Assembly: GCF_010692745.1 (NCBI RefSeq)
Contig: NZ_JAAHTB010000009.1
Location: 78,778 to 142,777, forward strand
Source of the DNA: Methylobacterium sp. BTF04
GTDB lineage: Bacteria > Pseudomonadota > Alphaproteobacteria > Rhizobiales > Beijerinckiaceae
Direction of reading: 5' to 3'
DNA: 64,000 bases
The position numbers were made by a program, and so were the translations under genes. Below the pieces are notes generated by a model. That model was not told the DNA's origin. It ran no database searches and saw nothing but the letters and a program-made list of their open reading frames with translations. Below are positions 29,723 through 38,441 of the stretch, one piece after another; the first letter of the stretch is position 1; each line of letters starts with the position of its first letter.

Positions 29723-30249
29723 GAGTGCGGCCGCGGGATGCGCTTGGGGCGCAGAGGGACGATCTCGGCCGCAGATTCGTCCTCGACCGGGAGGATCGCG
29801 GCGTCACCGAGGGTTCCGAGCAGCGCCTTGAAGTCGCTGGCCTCGCGAAAATTCTTGTAGACCGAGGCGAAGCGGACATAGGCGACGTCGTCCAGCCCCT
29901 TCAGCCCCTCCATCACCGCCTCGCCGATGGTCTCGCTGGTGATCTCGGCCTCGCCGCTGCTTTCGAGCTGGCGGGTGATGCCGCTCACGAGCCGTTCGAT
30001 CCGGTCGGGCGCCACCGGGCGCTTGCGCAGGGCCACGCCGATGGAGCGCTGGAGCTTGTCACGGTCGAAGGGCACGCGCTTGCCCGAGCGCTTGAGGACG
30101 GTGAGCTCGCGCAGTTGCACCCGTTCGAAGGTGGTGAAGCGTCCGCCGCAATCCGGGCAGACCCGCCGCCGCCGGATCGCCGCCGCATCGTCGCTGGGGC
30201 GGGAATCCTTCACCTGGGTGTCGGGGCCACTGCAATAGGGACAGCGCAT
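29719..30249 (-). CDS. nrdR: Ribonucleotide reductase transcriptional repressor NrdR
   Basis: A 176-residue repressor. The N-terminal zinc ribbon is C-P-Y-C-S-G with C-P-D-C-G, followed by F-T-T-F-E-R-V-Q and an ATP-cone domain ([16 protein letters not shown]). NrdR binds tandem NrdR boxes in front of nrd operons when dATP is high. Two candidate boxes precede nrdJ about 26 kb to the right. It lies between glyA and ribD, as in many Proteobacteria. Confidence 0.96.
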   Translation of the reverse strand: MRCPYCSGPDTQVKDSRPSDDAAAIRRRRVCPDCGGRFTTFERVQLRELTVLKRSGKRVPFDRDKLQRSIGVALRKRPVAPDRIERLVSGITRQLESSGEAEITSETIGEAVMEGLKGLDDVAYVRFASVYKNFREASDFKALLGTLGDAAILPVEDESAAEIVPLRPKRIPRPHS

Positions 30250-30273
30250 CGGGCGGACACCTGTGCTGTGACG

Positions 30274-30316
30274 AAAAACGAGGAACGGCCGCGGATCACC
30301 GATCCGCGGCCGTTCC
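30274..30316 (-). terminator. Rho-independent terminator of glyA
   Basis: A perfect 16-bp stem (30282-30297 with 30301-30316, three-base loop) is followed on the minus strand by TCG and five T. It lies 43 bases after the glyA stop and about 25 bases before nrdR, so glyA is probably a separate transcript. Confidence 0.9.
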
Positions 30317-30358
30317 TTAGCGTGTTGCGGTGCACGCGTTAAGCGGCACCATCGGCAA

Positions 30359-31663
30359 TCAGCCGTAGATCGGGAACCGATCGGTCAGCGCGTGGACCTT
30401 GGTCTTCACGCTGGCCTCGACATCCGCATCGCCCTCGTCGCCCTTGGCCACAAGACCGTCGAGCACTTCGACGATGAAGCCGCCGATCTGCTTGAACTCG
30501 GCGACGCCGAAGCCGCGCGAGGTGCCGGCCGGGGTGCCGAGGCGGATGCCCGAGGTGATCGTCGGCTTGGCCGGATCGAAGGGCACGCCGTTCTTGTTGC
30601 AGGTGATGTCGGCCCGCGTCAGGGCCGCTTCCGCTGCCTTGCCGGTGAGGCCCTTCTTCTGCAGGTCCACCAGCATCAGGTGGTTGTCGGTGCCGCCCGA
30701 GGTGATGTCGTAGCCGCCGGTCATCAGGGTGTCGGCGAGCGCCTTGGCGTTCTCGATGATCTGACGGGCGTAGATCTTGAACTCGGGCTTCAGCGCCTCG
30801 CCGAAGGCCACGGCCTTGCCGGCGATGACGTGCATGAGCGGCCCGCCCTGGAGGCCGGGGAAGATCGCCGAGTTGAACTTCTTGGCGAGCGCCTCGTCGT
30901 TCGTCAGGATCATGCCGCCGCGCGGGCCGCGCAGGGTCTTGTGCGTGGTGGTGGTGGCCACGTGCGCGTGCGGGAACGGCGACGGGTGCACGCCAGCGGC
31001 GACGAGGCCGGCGAAGTGCGCCATGTCGACGAGGAAGTAGGCGCCGACCGCATCGGCGATCTCACGGAACTTGGCGAAATCCCAGTGGCGCGGGTAGCCC
31101 GAACCGCCGGCGATGATCACCTTGGGCTTGTGCTCATGGGCGAGCGCCTCGACCTGCTCCATGTCGATGCGCTGGTCGTCGCGGCGCACGGTGTAGGACA
31201 CCGGCTTGAACCACTTGCCCGACATGTTCGGCGGGGCGCCGTGGGTGAGGTGGCCGCCGGCGGCGAGATCGAGACCGAGGAAGGTGTCGCCCGGCTGCAT
31301 CAGCGCCAGGAACACGCCCTGATTCGCCTGGGAGCCCGAGTTCGGCTGCACGTTGGCGAAGCCGCAATCGAACAGGCGCTTGGCGCGCTCGATGGCGAGG
31401 TTCTCGGCGATGTCGACGAACTGACAGCCGCCGTAATAGCGACGGCCCGGATAGCCCTCGGCGTACTTGTTGGTGAGCACCGAGCCCTGCGCTTCCAGCA
31501 CCGCCCGGGAGACGATGTTCTCGGAGGCGATCAACTCGATCTCATGCTGCTGGCGGCCGAGTTCCTTGCTGATGGCGCTCGCCACCTCGGGATCGACGTC
31601 AGCCAGCGAGGCGCTGAAGAAGGAATTCGAGAAATGCTTGTCGCTTGCGGTGCCGGCGCTCAT
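30359..31663 (-). CDS. glyA: Serine hydroxymethyltransferase
   Basis: A 434-residue PLP enzyme interconverting serine and glycine with tetrahydrofolate, and a key step of the serine cycle if the host is a methylotroph. The PLP lysine is in [13 protein letters not shown], and the N-terminal signature is [11 protein letters not shown] with [15 protein letters not shown]. The ATG at 31663 has GAGG upstream; an in-frame ATG at 31696 would add 11 residues. The 296 bases to the next gene hold its leader and nothing else I can name. Confidence 0.96.
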   Translation of the reverse strand: MSAGTASDKHFSNSFFSASLADVDPEVASAISKELGRQQHEIELIASENIVSRAVLEAQGSVLTNKYAEGYPGRRYYGGCQFVDIAENLAIERAKRLFDCGFANVQPNSGSQANQGVFLALMQPGDTFLGLDLAAGGHLTHGAPPNMSGKWFKPVSYTVRRDDQRIDMEQVEALAHEHKPKVIIAGGSGYPRHWDFAKFREIADAVGAYFLVDMAHFAGLVAAGVHPSPFPHAHVATTTTHKTLRGPRGGMILTNDEALAKKFNSAIFPGLQGGPLMHVIAGKAVAFGEALKPEFKIYARQIIENAKALADTLMTGGYDITSGGTDNHLMLVDLQKKGLTGKAAEAALTRADITCNKNGVPFDPAKPTITSGIRLGTPAGTSRGFGVAEFKQIGGFIVEVLDGLVAKGDEGDADVEASVKTKVHALTDRFPIYG

Positions 31664-31959
31664 GGATAGCCTCGATTGTTGAACGGGCCGATGCACCCGT
31701 TATCCGCTGGCGTGAGGCGGACGGGCGTTCGATGCTTGATTACTACACTGGCGGATGCCCAAGTCCAAGACACAGGAATTTGCCGGATGTTTCAAAAAAT
31801 CTTTCGGCAGGCTTCGGGCTAAGTCGGGCGGGGTCAGGCGGCTCCTGCTGTCGATTCAAGCCGACCCAGTACGTCAAATAGCGAGAACAAATATCGAACA
31901 TCTTGCCATCTTGAATCAGGTGTAGGAAAATGAACCTGATTCGAAGGAGGGCTGTTCCG

Positions 31960-32583
31960 ATGTCGTTGCCGCCGCCTGTGACTCACCGCCGCTGCGAAAT
32001 CGCCGCGATTCGTCTGCGGATCGCAGTTCTTCAGGCTGCTTGCGATGCCCTGAAAGCCGGGTTCAACGAAGATCAGTCCCGCAGCCCAAAAGGTCGTTGG
32101 GATGGCGGCTGAGGCGGGTCGCGTGTCGTTGTCGTTCGCAGGGATCGAACCGGTAACGCAAAGATCGATCTGACCGCAGATCGCTGAATAGAGATCGTGA
32201 AAGATGTCGTCGCCAATGTAGGACCAGGGATGGGCCCTGTCTGCGGGACAAGTATCCCTAGTGAAGCTGCAAAACTCATCAGAAATTACGATCTGCCTGG
32301 GATTGGTCTGCGCGGTGTCGAACAGAGCTTCAGCTTAGGCGATCTGGTCCGGTATGGCCTCGACGGTAGTATCCGGACCGATGCCATTCTGCGGGACGGC
32401 AGAACCATCGCTGCGCCGGTTTTGGCCGTGTTCGACATCAAAACCGGAGGCGCAAAGCTTACCCCAGAACGTGCAGACGAAATCCGGATGCACCTCGGCG
32501 TTGGTAAAGATGTTCCCGTGATCGAGCTGCATATATCGAAGGGATTAGACGCGAAGAGTTGTTTGTATATCCTGGTCTCTTGA
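31960..32583 (+). pseudogene. Degenerate polymorphic-toxin-like nuclease, broken by two in-frame TGA codons
   Basis: An ATG with a very strong AAGGAGGG site opens a frame that, ignoring TGA codons at 32110 and 32185, runs 207 codons to the TGA at 32581. Residues 35-50 (F-N-E-D-Q-S-R-S-P-K-G-R-W-D-G-G) resemble the F-N-P-D-Q-P-R-x-x-x-G-R-W linker of proteobacterial polymorphic toxins. The C-terminal part has V-F-D-I-K-T-G-G-A-K-L-T, a D-x-K core like restriction-fold toxins. A GTG at 32197 could still express the last 128 residues. Base composition falls below the neighbours. The toxin label is by resemblance, without a search. Confidence 0.6.
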
Positions 32584-32606
32584 TTGTATTTCAAAGGAAA
32601 AATGCA

Positions 32607-33053
32607 ATGAGTATGGATCTTTATGTAATGTTTGACGGCCAAATACCAAGCCTAGGAATCTGGCAAAAAAGTATTGACGAGTTACGATTTGATCTGAAGT
32701 TTTCGTCTAATCTAAAGATACCAGACGATGGAGCGATGATCAGTGCTCTCTGGAAAGGCCGTGCCGTACAATTCGAGTGTCGTCCCTGCAAGTTTGATGC
32801 ATTGACGGACACTTATGACGACATCGATTTCGAATTCAGGTGAACTGAAGTGCGCGCGATTTACTGGGTTGGGCTGCCGGATTGCGTTGCAGCCTGTATT
32901 GCCGCGGCAACACTCGCGCACATATGCGACGGAATCGTCTTCGATCCGCAGGACAGTCTGATCCTCAGGGGCGAGGCAGCACTGACTATGGCCCGTGGAA
33001 ACGAACTTCTGCTACCGAAGATCGAGGCTTCACTCCAGGATGGACGCCTGTGA
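32607..33053 (+). pseudogene. Probable immunity-like partner gene, split by an in-frame TGA
   Basis: An ATG with AAAGGA upstream, 23 bases after the toxin-like frame, opens 148 codons interrupted once by TGA at 32841. Before it: M-S-M-D-L-Y-V-M-F-D-G and F-D-D-type acidic residues (78 residues). After it, in the same frame: A-C-I-A-A-A-T-L-A-H-I-C-D-G-I-V-F-D-P-Q-D. A small D-L-Y-V N terminus with a late D-G-V-V-F-D-P-Q block recalls a family of small immunity-like proteins; this is from memory. The GTG at 32850 could start a separate 67-residue product. The location directly after a toxin-like gene supports an immunity role. Confidence 0.55.
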
Positions 33054-33062
33054 GAGTTGAAT

Positions 33063-33096
33063 GTTCGGGATGAGCTCCGTGAAGCTCATCCCGAAC
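33063..33096. repeat. Perfect 14-bp inverted repeat, possible bidirectional transcription stop
   Basis: GTTCGGGATGAGCT pairs exactly with AGCTCATCCCGAAC around a six-base loop. It lies between the end of the immunity-like frame and the stop of the L,D-transpeptidase gene. Neither strand has a T run directly after it, so terminator function is uncertain. Confidence 0.55.
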
Positions 33097-33135
33097 GAAG
33101 GGCTTGGTTGAGAAGTCTATCCCTGTCTTGCTGGA

Positions 33136-34434
33136 TTAGTTCTCTTCGTCGCCCGGCTCGAAGCTCTGGACTTGCTCGGCGCTGGCGACCGGAGTCGGAG
33201 CCGACAGGGTCGACGGCACATTGACGCCGTCGCGCTTGTAGATGTCGTCGCGGAACTGCACCGAGCCGTCCGGGGTCGCCCAGGCAGTGATGTAGGTCCA
33301 GTAGACCGGCACGGGGGTGCTCAGGGTGGCGTCGACGCGCTTGCCGCTCTCGATGGCCTGCTCGACCTGCTCACGGCCCCAGCCGGGCGTGTCCTTGAGC
33401 AACCAGGTGATGTACTCGCGCACGTTCTGTACGCGCACGCAGCCCGAGGAGATGAAGCGGAAATCGTCGCCGAACACGCCCTTGGTGTTCGTGTCGTGCA
33501 TGAACACGCCGTAGGGGTTCGGGATGTTGATGCGCACGATGCCCATCGAGTTGAAGTCGGCGCCCGAATCCTGGCGGTAGCGGTAGCGCGTGCCCTCTTC
33601 CGAGTTCCAGTTCACCGAGGCCGGCGAAATCTCGGTCTCGCCGGAGAAGATGCGGATCTTGTTCTCGGTGAGGTAGGTCGGGTCCTTCTGCATCTTGGGG
33701 ATGAGGTCCTTCTTCACGATGGAAGCCGGGACCGTCCAGAACGGGTTGAAATTGATCTGCGTCGCCTTGGTGTTCATGATCGGCGACTGGCGGTCGAACT
33801 TGCCGACGCCCGCGGCGTGCAGGGTCACGACCTGACCGTTCTCCACCGTCTGAACCAGGGCGGCGGGGATGTTGGTGATGACGAAACGGTTGCCGAGATT
33901 GCCCGAATAGGAGCGCAGGCGCACCGAATTGATCTCGAGCTGGTGCAGACGCACATCCGCCGGCACGTTCATCGCCTGCTGGGTGGCCGCGCTCATGGCG
34001 CCGCTCTGGCTCAGGCCGTGGCGCGCCTGGAAACGCTTCACGCCGGCCGAGACGTAGGAATCGTAGACGCCCGAGCCGCCCGAGGCCGCGTCGAGATCGC
34101 CGGTGACGATGAGGCGCTGGCGCAGGGCGGCCACCGCCGGGCCCTTGGCGCCGACGCGCAGGCGGTCGGCACCCGAGACCGGCTTCCAGCCGCCGCGCCC
34201 GACGATCTCCTTGTAGCGCTCGATCGTCTGCTCGGTGGCCGCGATAGTCTGCGGCGACAGGATCGGCGTCGACGAACGCTGCACCTGCATGGTCGCGGGG
34301 GATGAGTAATCCTGCGCCCATTCGGCCTGGGCGAAGCTGCCCTGCTCGCGCGCCGCTGCCGGCTGGCCGAGTACGGCCACCGATGCGAGGAGCGCGAGGC
34401 CGAGCGAGCGGGTGTGGAAAGCCTGTTTCAGCAT
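33136..34434 (-). CDS. L,D-transpeptidase (YkuD/YcbB type) with peptidoglycan-binding domain
   Basis: A 432-residue predicted periplasmic enzyme making 3-3 or related peptidoglycan cross-links. The ATG at 34434 begins a signal peptide ending A-A-A; an upstream ATG at 34470 is less likely. A PG_binding_1 domain lies near residues 80-160, and the YkuD domain ends with M-H-D-T-N-T-K-G-V-F and S-S-G-C-V-R-V, which supplies the catalytic Cys. The layout (binding domain, then a YkuD domain) is that of the large YcbB/LdtD class. Confidence 0.9.
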   Translation of the reverse strand: MLKQAFHTRSLGLALLASVAVLGQPAAAREQGSFAQAEWAQDYSSPATMQVQRSSTPILSPQTIAATEQTIERYKEIVGRGGWKPVSGADRLRVGAKGPAVAALRQRLIVTGDLDAASGGSGVYDSYVSAGVKRFQARHGLSQSGAMSAATQQAMNVPADVRLHQLEINSVRLRSYSGNLGNRFVITNIPAALVQTVENGQVVTLHAAGVGKFDRQSPIMNTKATQINFNPFWTVPASIVKKDLIPKMQKDPTYLTENKIRIFSGETEISPASVNWNSEEGTRYRYRQDSGADFNSMGIVRINIPNPYGVFMHDTNTKGVFGDDFRFISSGCVRVQNVREYITWLLKDTPGWGREQVEQAIESGKRVDATLSTPVPVYWTYITAWATPDGSVQFRDDIYKRDGVNVPSTLSAPTPVASAEQVQSFEPGDEEN

Positions 34435-34691
34435 CGGACGGAAACTCTGATCTGACTTATGAAGCGACATGTGACTTGCCCGGTCGCGGCGCTTTGCACC
34501 GTGGCGGGAAATCCCCTCGTCGCGAACGTGTCGGGGTGGGGTTAAGAACCCATGGCGGCCTGGCCAGAATGTGGCACGCGGGTCGTTTTCCCCGACTTCC
34601 CCTGGAGTGCGGCGCGTCTGCCACAGTGCGCCCGGGACACGAATCCGCGATGTGGCGGCTGCCTTTCCGATCGCGTATGTCTCGCGCCACG

Positions 34692-35063
34692 ATGAAACGC
34701 AGCCTCACCAGAACGGGGACCTTGCGCGCGGTCACTGCGGTGGTCGCGCTCTACGCGTTGGTGCTGCATGCCTTCCTCGGCGGCCTGATGCCGCTGCCCT
34801 CGCCGCTGCATGGCGGCGCCCTTTGCCTCGGGCAGACCGATGGCGGTGGTGCCGATCCCGATACGGGCGGTGTCGTCCATCACCAGCCGTGCTGCACGGT
34901 TCCGGGCTTGTTCGCCAAGGCCGAGGACCCGGTCCTCGCCGCGGCCGCCATCGTCTGGCCCCCGCGCGGTGCGACCCGGATCGCCTGGCGCAGCGAAGTG
35001 CGGGTCGCCGCGCGCGGCCCGCCGGGGTCGATCGCCCATCCGCGCGGTCCGCCGACACTCTGA
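34692..35063 (+). CDS. DUF2946-like small membrane protein, copper-cluster associated
   Basis: About 123 residues with one N-terminal membrane span (V-T-A-V-V-A-L-Y-A-L-V-L-H-A-F-L-G-G-L) followed by a Cys/His-rich segment with H-H-Q-P-C-C. Such proteins are commonly annotated DUF2946 and occur beside copper transport genes. In-frame ATGs at 34650 and 34677 are alternatives. It is 45 bases ahead of the YcnI-PCuAC fusion, with which it likely forms an operon. A metal-handling role is inferred from residues and context only. Confidence 0.65.
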   Translation: MKRSLTRTGTLRAVTAVVALYALVLHAFLGGLMPLPSPLHGGALCLGQTDGGGADPDTGGVVHHQPCCTVPGLFAKAEDPVLAAAAIVWPPRGATRIAWRSEVRVAARGPPGSIAHPRGPPTL

Positions 35064-35108
35064 ATCGATCGCCAAGACCCGATCCCTTCAGACTGTCAGG
35101 ATTGTCCC

Positions 35109-36089
35109 ATGAACCGGTTTTCGCGAAGCTACGCCTGCGCCGCGCTCCTCAGCGTTTCGAGCACCGCCGCCTTTGCCCACGCCACCCTCGCGGTCCGCGA
35201 GGCGCAGCCCAATGAGAGCTATCGCGGCGTCGTGCAGATCACCCATGGCTGCAACGGCCAGCCGACCAATCGGGTCAGCGTCACGATCCCCGAGGGTGTG
35301 GTCGGCGCCAAGCCGATGGCGAAGCCCGGCTGGCAGATCGCCACCGAGACGGGGCCTTACGCCCGGGCCTATCCCTACTACCACGGTGACATCCGTGAGG
35401 GCGTGAAGACCATCACCTGGACCGGCGGCAGCCTGCCGGACGATCAGGTCGACGAATTCACCTTCCTGGCCCGCGTCACCGACGCGTTCGCGCCCGGCAG
35501 CACCGTGTACTTTCCGATCGAGCAGGATTGCACGAGCGGCACTTATCGCTGGAGCGAGATCCCGGCTGCCGGCCAGGATGCGCATGCCCTGAAATCTCCG
35601 GCCCCCGCTGTGACGATCGTCGCGGCGGCGCACAGCATGGCTGCGGCCCCGGCGGTAAAGACCGGCGACCTCAAGATCGAGACGCCGTGGATGCGGGCGA
35701 CCCCCGGCGGCGCCACCGTGGCGGGGGGCTACGTCCGGATCACCAACACCGGCACCGAACCCGATCGGCTCACCGGGGCGTCGATCCCGCTTGCCGGCTC
35801 CGGTTCGATCCATTCCATGACCATGGACGGCACCGTGATGAAGATGGCGGCCGTGACCGGCGGCCTCGTCATCAAGCCGGGAGAGACCGTGGAGTTGAAG
35901 CCCGGCGGCTTGCACCTGATGTTCGAGGACCTGAAGGCCTCGCCCAAGGTCGGCGACGCCATCGTCGGCACGCTGACCTTCGAGCGGGCCGGCACGGTTC
36001 CGGTGACGTTCGCAGTGGCGCCGATCGGGGCGCTCAAGCCCGGGGCCGCGGCAGCCGCGCCGGCTGCCGAAGGCCATCAGCACCACTGA
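35109..36089 (+). CDS. YcnI (DUF1775)-PCuAC fusion, periplasmic copper-handling protein
   Basis: A 326-residue exported protein. After a signal peptide (A-F-A-H-A-T-L) the mature N terminus starts with the His that binds copper in YcnI proteins. Residues about 24-165 are DUF1775, a linker follows, and about 190-310 form a PCuAC domain with the Met/His copper motif (H-S-M-T-M-D near the start, H-L-M-F about 33 residues later). The C terminus ends H-Q-H-H. PCuAC chaperones bring Cu(I) to the CuA/CuB sites of cytochrome oxidase. It is encoded before a TonB receptor gene. Confidence 0.9.
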   Translation: MNRFSRSYACAALLSVSSTAAFAHATLAVREAQPNESYRGVVQITHGCNGQPTNRVSVTIPEGVVGAKPMAKPGWQIATETGPYARAYPYYHGDIREGVKTITWTGGSLPDDQVDEFTFLARVTDAFAPGSTVYFPIEQDCTSGTYRWSEIPAAGQDAHALKSPAPAVTIVAAAHSMAAAPAVKTGDLKIETPWMRATPGGATVAGGYVRITNTGTEPDRLTGASIPLAGSGSIHSMTMDGTVMKMAAVTGGLVIKPGETVELKPGGLHLMFEDLKASPKVGDAIVGTLTFERAGTVPVTFAVAPIGALKPGAAAAAPAAEGHQHH

Positions 36090-36212
36090 GCGTCGCCGCC
36101 GCGCCCTCCGACAGGGCGCGGCCCGCTCTCCCGACCCTCATCACTCACCGGCGCAGCCCCGTCGCGAGCGATCTCGCGGCGTGTCGCGGCGCGCTCGGCC
36201 GGAGTCCGTCCC

Positions 36213-38330
36213 ATGATCGATCCCGTTCCATCTGTTGCCTTCCTCCGCGCCGGTGCCGTCGCGTTCTGCCTCCTGTCCTCCGTCTCGGGGTCCGCTCTCG
36301 CCCAGGGAATCCCGAGTGCGACCTTGTCGGAACTCAGCGTCGAGGGCGCCGCGGCCGGCTCGCTCACGGTGCCGAGCGTCGCCGCGCAGCGTGAGGCGGT
36401 GAACGCCACCGTCGGCGCGGTGGCCTTCGTCGATGCCACCGCGTTCGAGAACCGCTACGCCAACACCCTGCGCGACGTCCTGAAGGATACGCCCGGCGTG
36501 TTCGTGCAGGAGCGCTATGGCCAGGAATTGCGGCTGTCGGTGCGCGGCTCGGGGATCTCCCGCGGCTTCCACCTGCGCGGTCTCGAATTGCTGCAGGACG
36601 GCATCCCGCTCAACCTCGCCGATGGCAGCGGCGACTTCTATCAGGTCGATCCGCTCGGGCTGCGCTCGGTGGAGGTCTACAAGGGCGGCAACGCGCTGAC
36701 CTTCGGCGCCACGACGCTCGGCGGCGCCATCAACGTCGTCACGCCCACCGCCTATACGGCGTTCGCGCCCAACGTCCTGCGCATCGATGGCGGAAGCTTC
36801 GGGACGATCCGCGAGAACTTCCAGGTCTCGCGCATATCTGGTCCGGTGGACGTTCTCATCAACGGCACGCTCACTAATTCCGAGGGCTACCGGGCGCACG
36901 AGGCGCAGCGCACCCAGAACTTCAACGCCAATATCGGCTACCGGATCGCCCCCGGGATCGAGACCCGGTTCTATATCGGTGTCTACCTCACCGACCAGAA
37001 GCTGCCCGGTACCCTGAGCCTGTTCAATGCGCTCGCCAACCCGACGCTGGCCAATCCGAGCGCGCTCACCGGAAACCAATCCCGCAAGGTCGAGACCGAG
37101 CGGATCGCCAATCGGACCTCGTTCGTGCTCGATGTCGGCAAGCTCGATATCGACACCTGGGCGATCCACAAGTCGCTGTACCATCCGATCTTCCAGGCCA
37201 TCGACCAGGATGGCTGGACCTACGGCATCGCGCCGCGCTGGGCCGGCAGCTTCGACATCGGCGGCTATCGCAACGATACGATCCTCGGCCTGAGGGCATT
37301 CGCCGGCCAGAATTCGGCGCTCCAGTTCGTCAATGTCGCCGGCCAGCGCGGCGTCCAGACCCTCAACGCGCTTCAATCCGCCTCGAACCTCGAAGCCTAT
37401 GGCGAGAACCGGTTCTGGTTCCTGCCCGACGTCGCCCTGATGACCGGCGCCAAGGCGTTGTCCGCGAACCGCACCTACAGCAACAAGGGCGGCCTGGCGG
37501 CGAGCCCCAACGTCCAGTTCGCCGACACCACCTACGAGGGCATCAACCCGAAGATCGGCCTGCTGTGGCAGCCCCTGCCCGGCATTCAAGTGTTCGGCGA
37601 TATCGCCCGCTCGCGCGACGTGCCCGATTTCTCCGATCTGGTGCAGCAGAACACCCTGAGGACTACCTTCGTCCCGCTCCAGGCCCAACGCGCCTGGACC
37701 TATGAGGCCGGCACCCGCGGCCGGATCGATCGCCTGGCCTGGGACGTGACCCTGTACCGATCCGAACTCCGCGACGAGCTCATCAACTTCTCGTCCGGCA
37801 TCGGGGCCGCCATCAACATCCCGGCCGCGACGTTCAATGCGCCCCGCACCGTGCACCAGGGCGTCGAGGCCGCATTCTCCCTCGATCTGGCACGCGATCT
37901 CACCGGGATCGGCGATACCCTGGTGGTCTCGCAGGTCTGGACGCACAACGACTTCCGCTTCGTCGCCGATCCGGTCTTCGGCAACAACCGCATCGCCGGC
38001 ATCCCGCAGGACGTGCTGCGCACCGTGCTCGCCTACGCCCATCCGAGCGGGTTCCACGTGGCGCCGTCGGTGGATTGGGTCCCCGCCGGCGCGTTCGCCG
38101 ATCACGCCAACACCCTGCAGGTGCCGGGCTACGCGCTATTCAACATCGAGGCCGGGTTCGATTTCCGCAACGGCGTGTCGCTGTTCGTCGACGCCCGCAA
38201 CCTGATGGATGCGCGCTACGTCTCCGACATCTCCGTGGTGACGAACGCGGCGAGCGTCGTCGGCGGGCCGGTGGCGTTCTATCCCGGCACCGGGCGCAGC
38301 GTATTCGGCGGGATGCGGGCCTCGTTCTGA
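36213..38330 (+). CDS. TonB-dependent outer-membrane receptor, probably for copper
   Basis: A 705-residue receptor with a signal peptide (A-L-A-Q), a plug domain (R-D-V-L-K-D-T-P-G-V-F-V, L-R-G-L-E-L-L-Q-D-G-I-P-L-N, G-A-I-N-V-V-T-P-T) and a 22-strand-type barrel ending in A-S-F, as expected for BamA recognition. It follows the YcnI-PCuAC gene by 123 bases. The copper assignment comes from that context; the sequence alone does not show the ligand. Confidence 0.88.
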   Translation: MIDPVPSVAFLRAGAVAFCLLSSVSGSALAQGIPSATLSELSVEGAAAGSLTVPSVAAQREAVNATVGAVAFVDATAFENRYANTLRDVLKDTPGVFVQERYGQELRLSVRGSGISRGFHLRGLELLQDGIPLNLADGSGDFYQVDPLGLRSVEVYKGGNALTFGATTLGGAINVVTPTAYTAFAPNVLRIDGGSFGTIRENFQVSRISGPVDVLINGTLTNSEGYRAHEAQRTQNFNANIGYRIAPGIETRFYIGVYLTDQKLPGTLSLFNALANPTLANPSALTGNQSRKVETERIANRTSFVLDVGKLDIDTWAIHKSLYHPIFQAIDQDGWTYGIAPRWAGSFDIGGYRNDTILGLRAFAGQNSALQFVNVAGQRGVQTLNALQSASNLEAYGENRFWFLPDVALMTGAKALSANRTYSNKGGLAASPNVQFADTTYEGINPKIGLLWQPLPGIQVFGDIARSRDVPDFSDLVQQNTLRTTFVPLQAQRAWTYEAGTRGRIDRLAWDVTLYRSELRDELINFSSGIGAAINIPAATFNAPRTVHQGVEAAFSLDLARDLTGIGDTLVVSQVWTHNDFRFVADPVFGNNRIAGIPQDVLRTVLAYAHPSGFHVAPSVDWVPAGAFADHANTLQVPGYALFNIEAGFDFRNGVSLFVDARNLMDARYVSDISVVTNAASVVGGPVAFYPGTGRSVFGGMRASF

Positions 38331-38441
38331 AAACTCCGCACAGTGCTCGTCCGACGACCAGTGCACTCATGGCCCGGCGCTGGGCCGTGATTCGCCTCGA
38401 GGGCTGGTGCGCCGGAGAGGGAGCCCGTCTAGATACGCGGG

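Noticed and set aside
31960..33053. UGA read as tryptophan across the islet
   Set aside because: The toxin-like frame ends in TGA just before a good ribosome site and next start codon, and the flanking core genes use TGA as a stop; nonsense changes are simpler.
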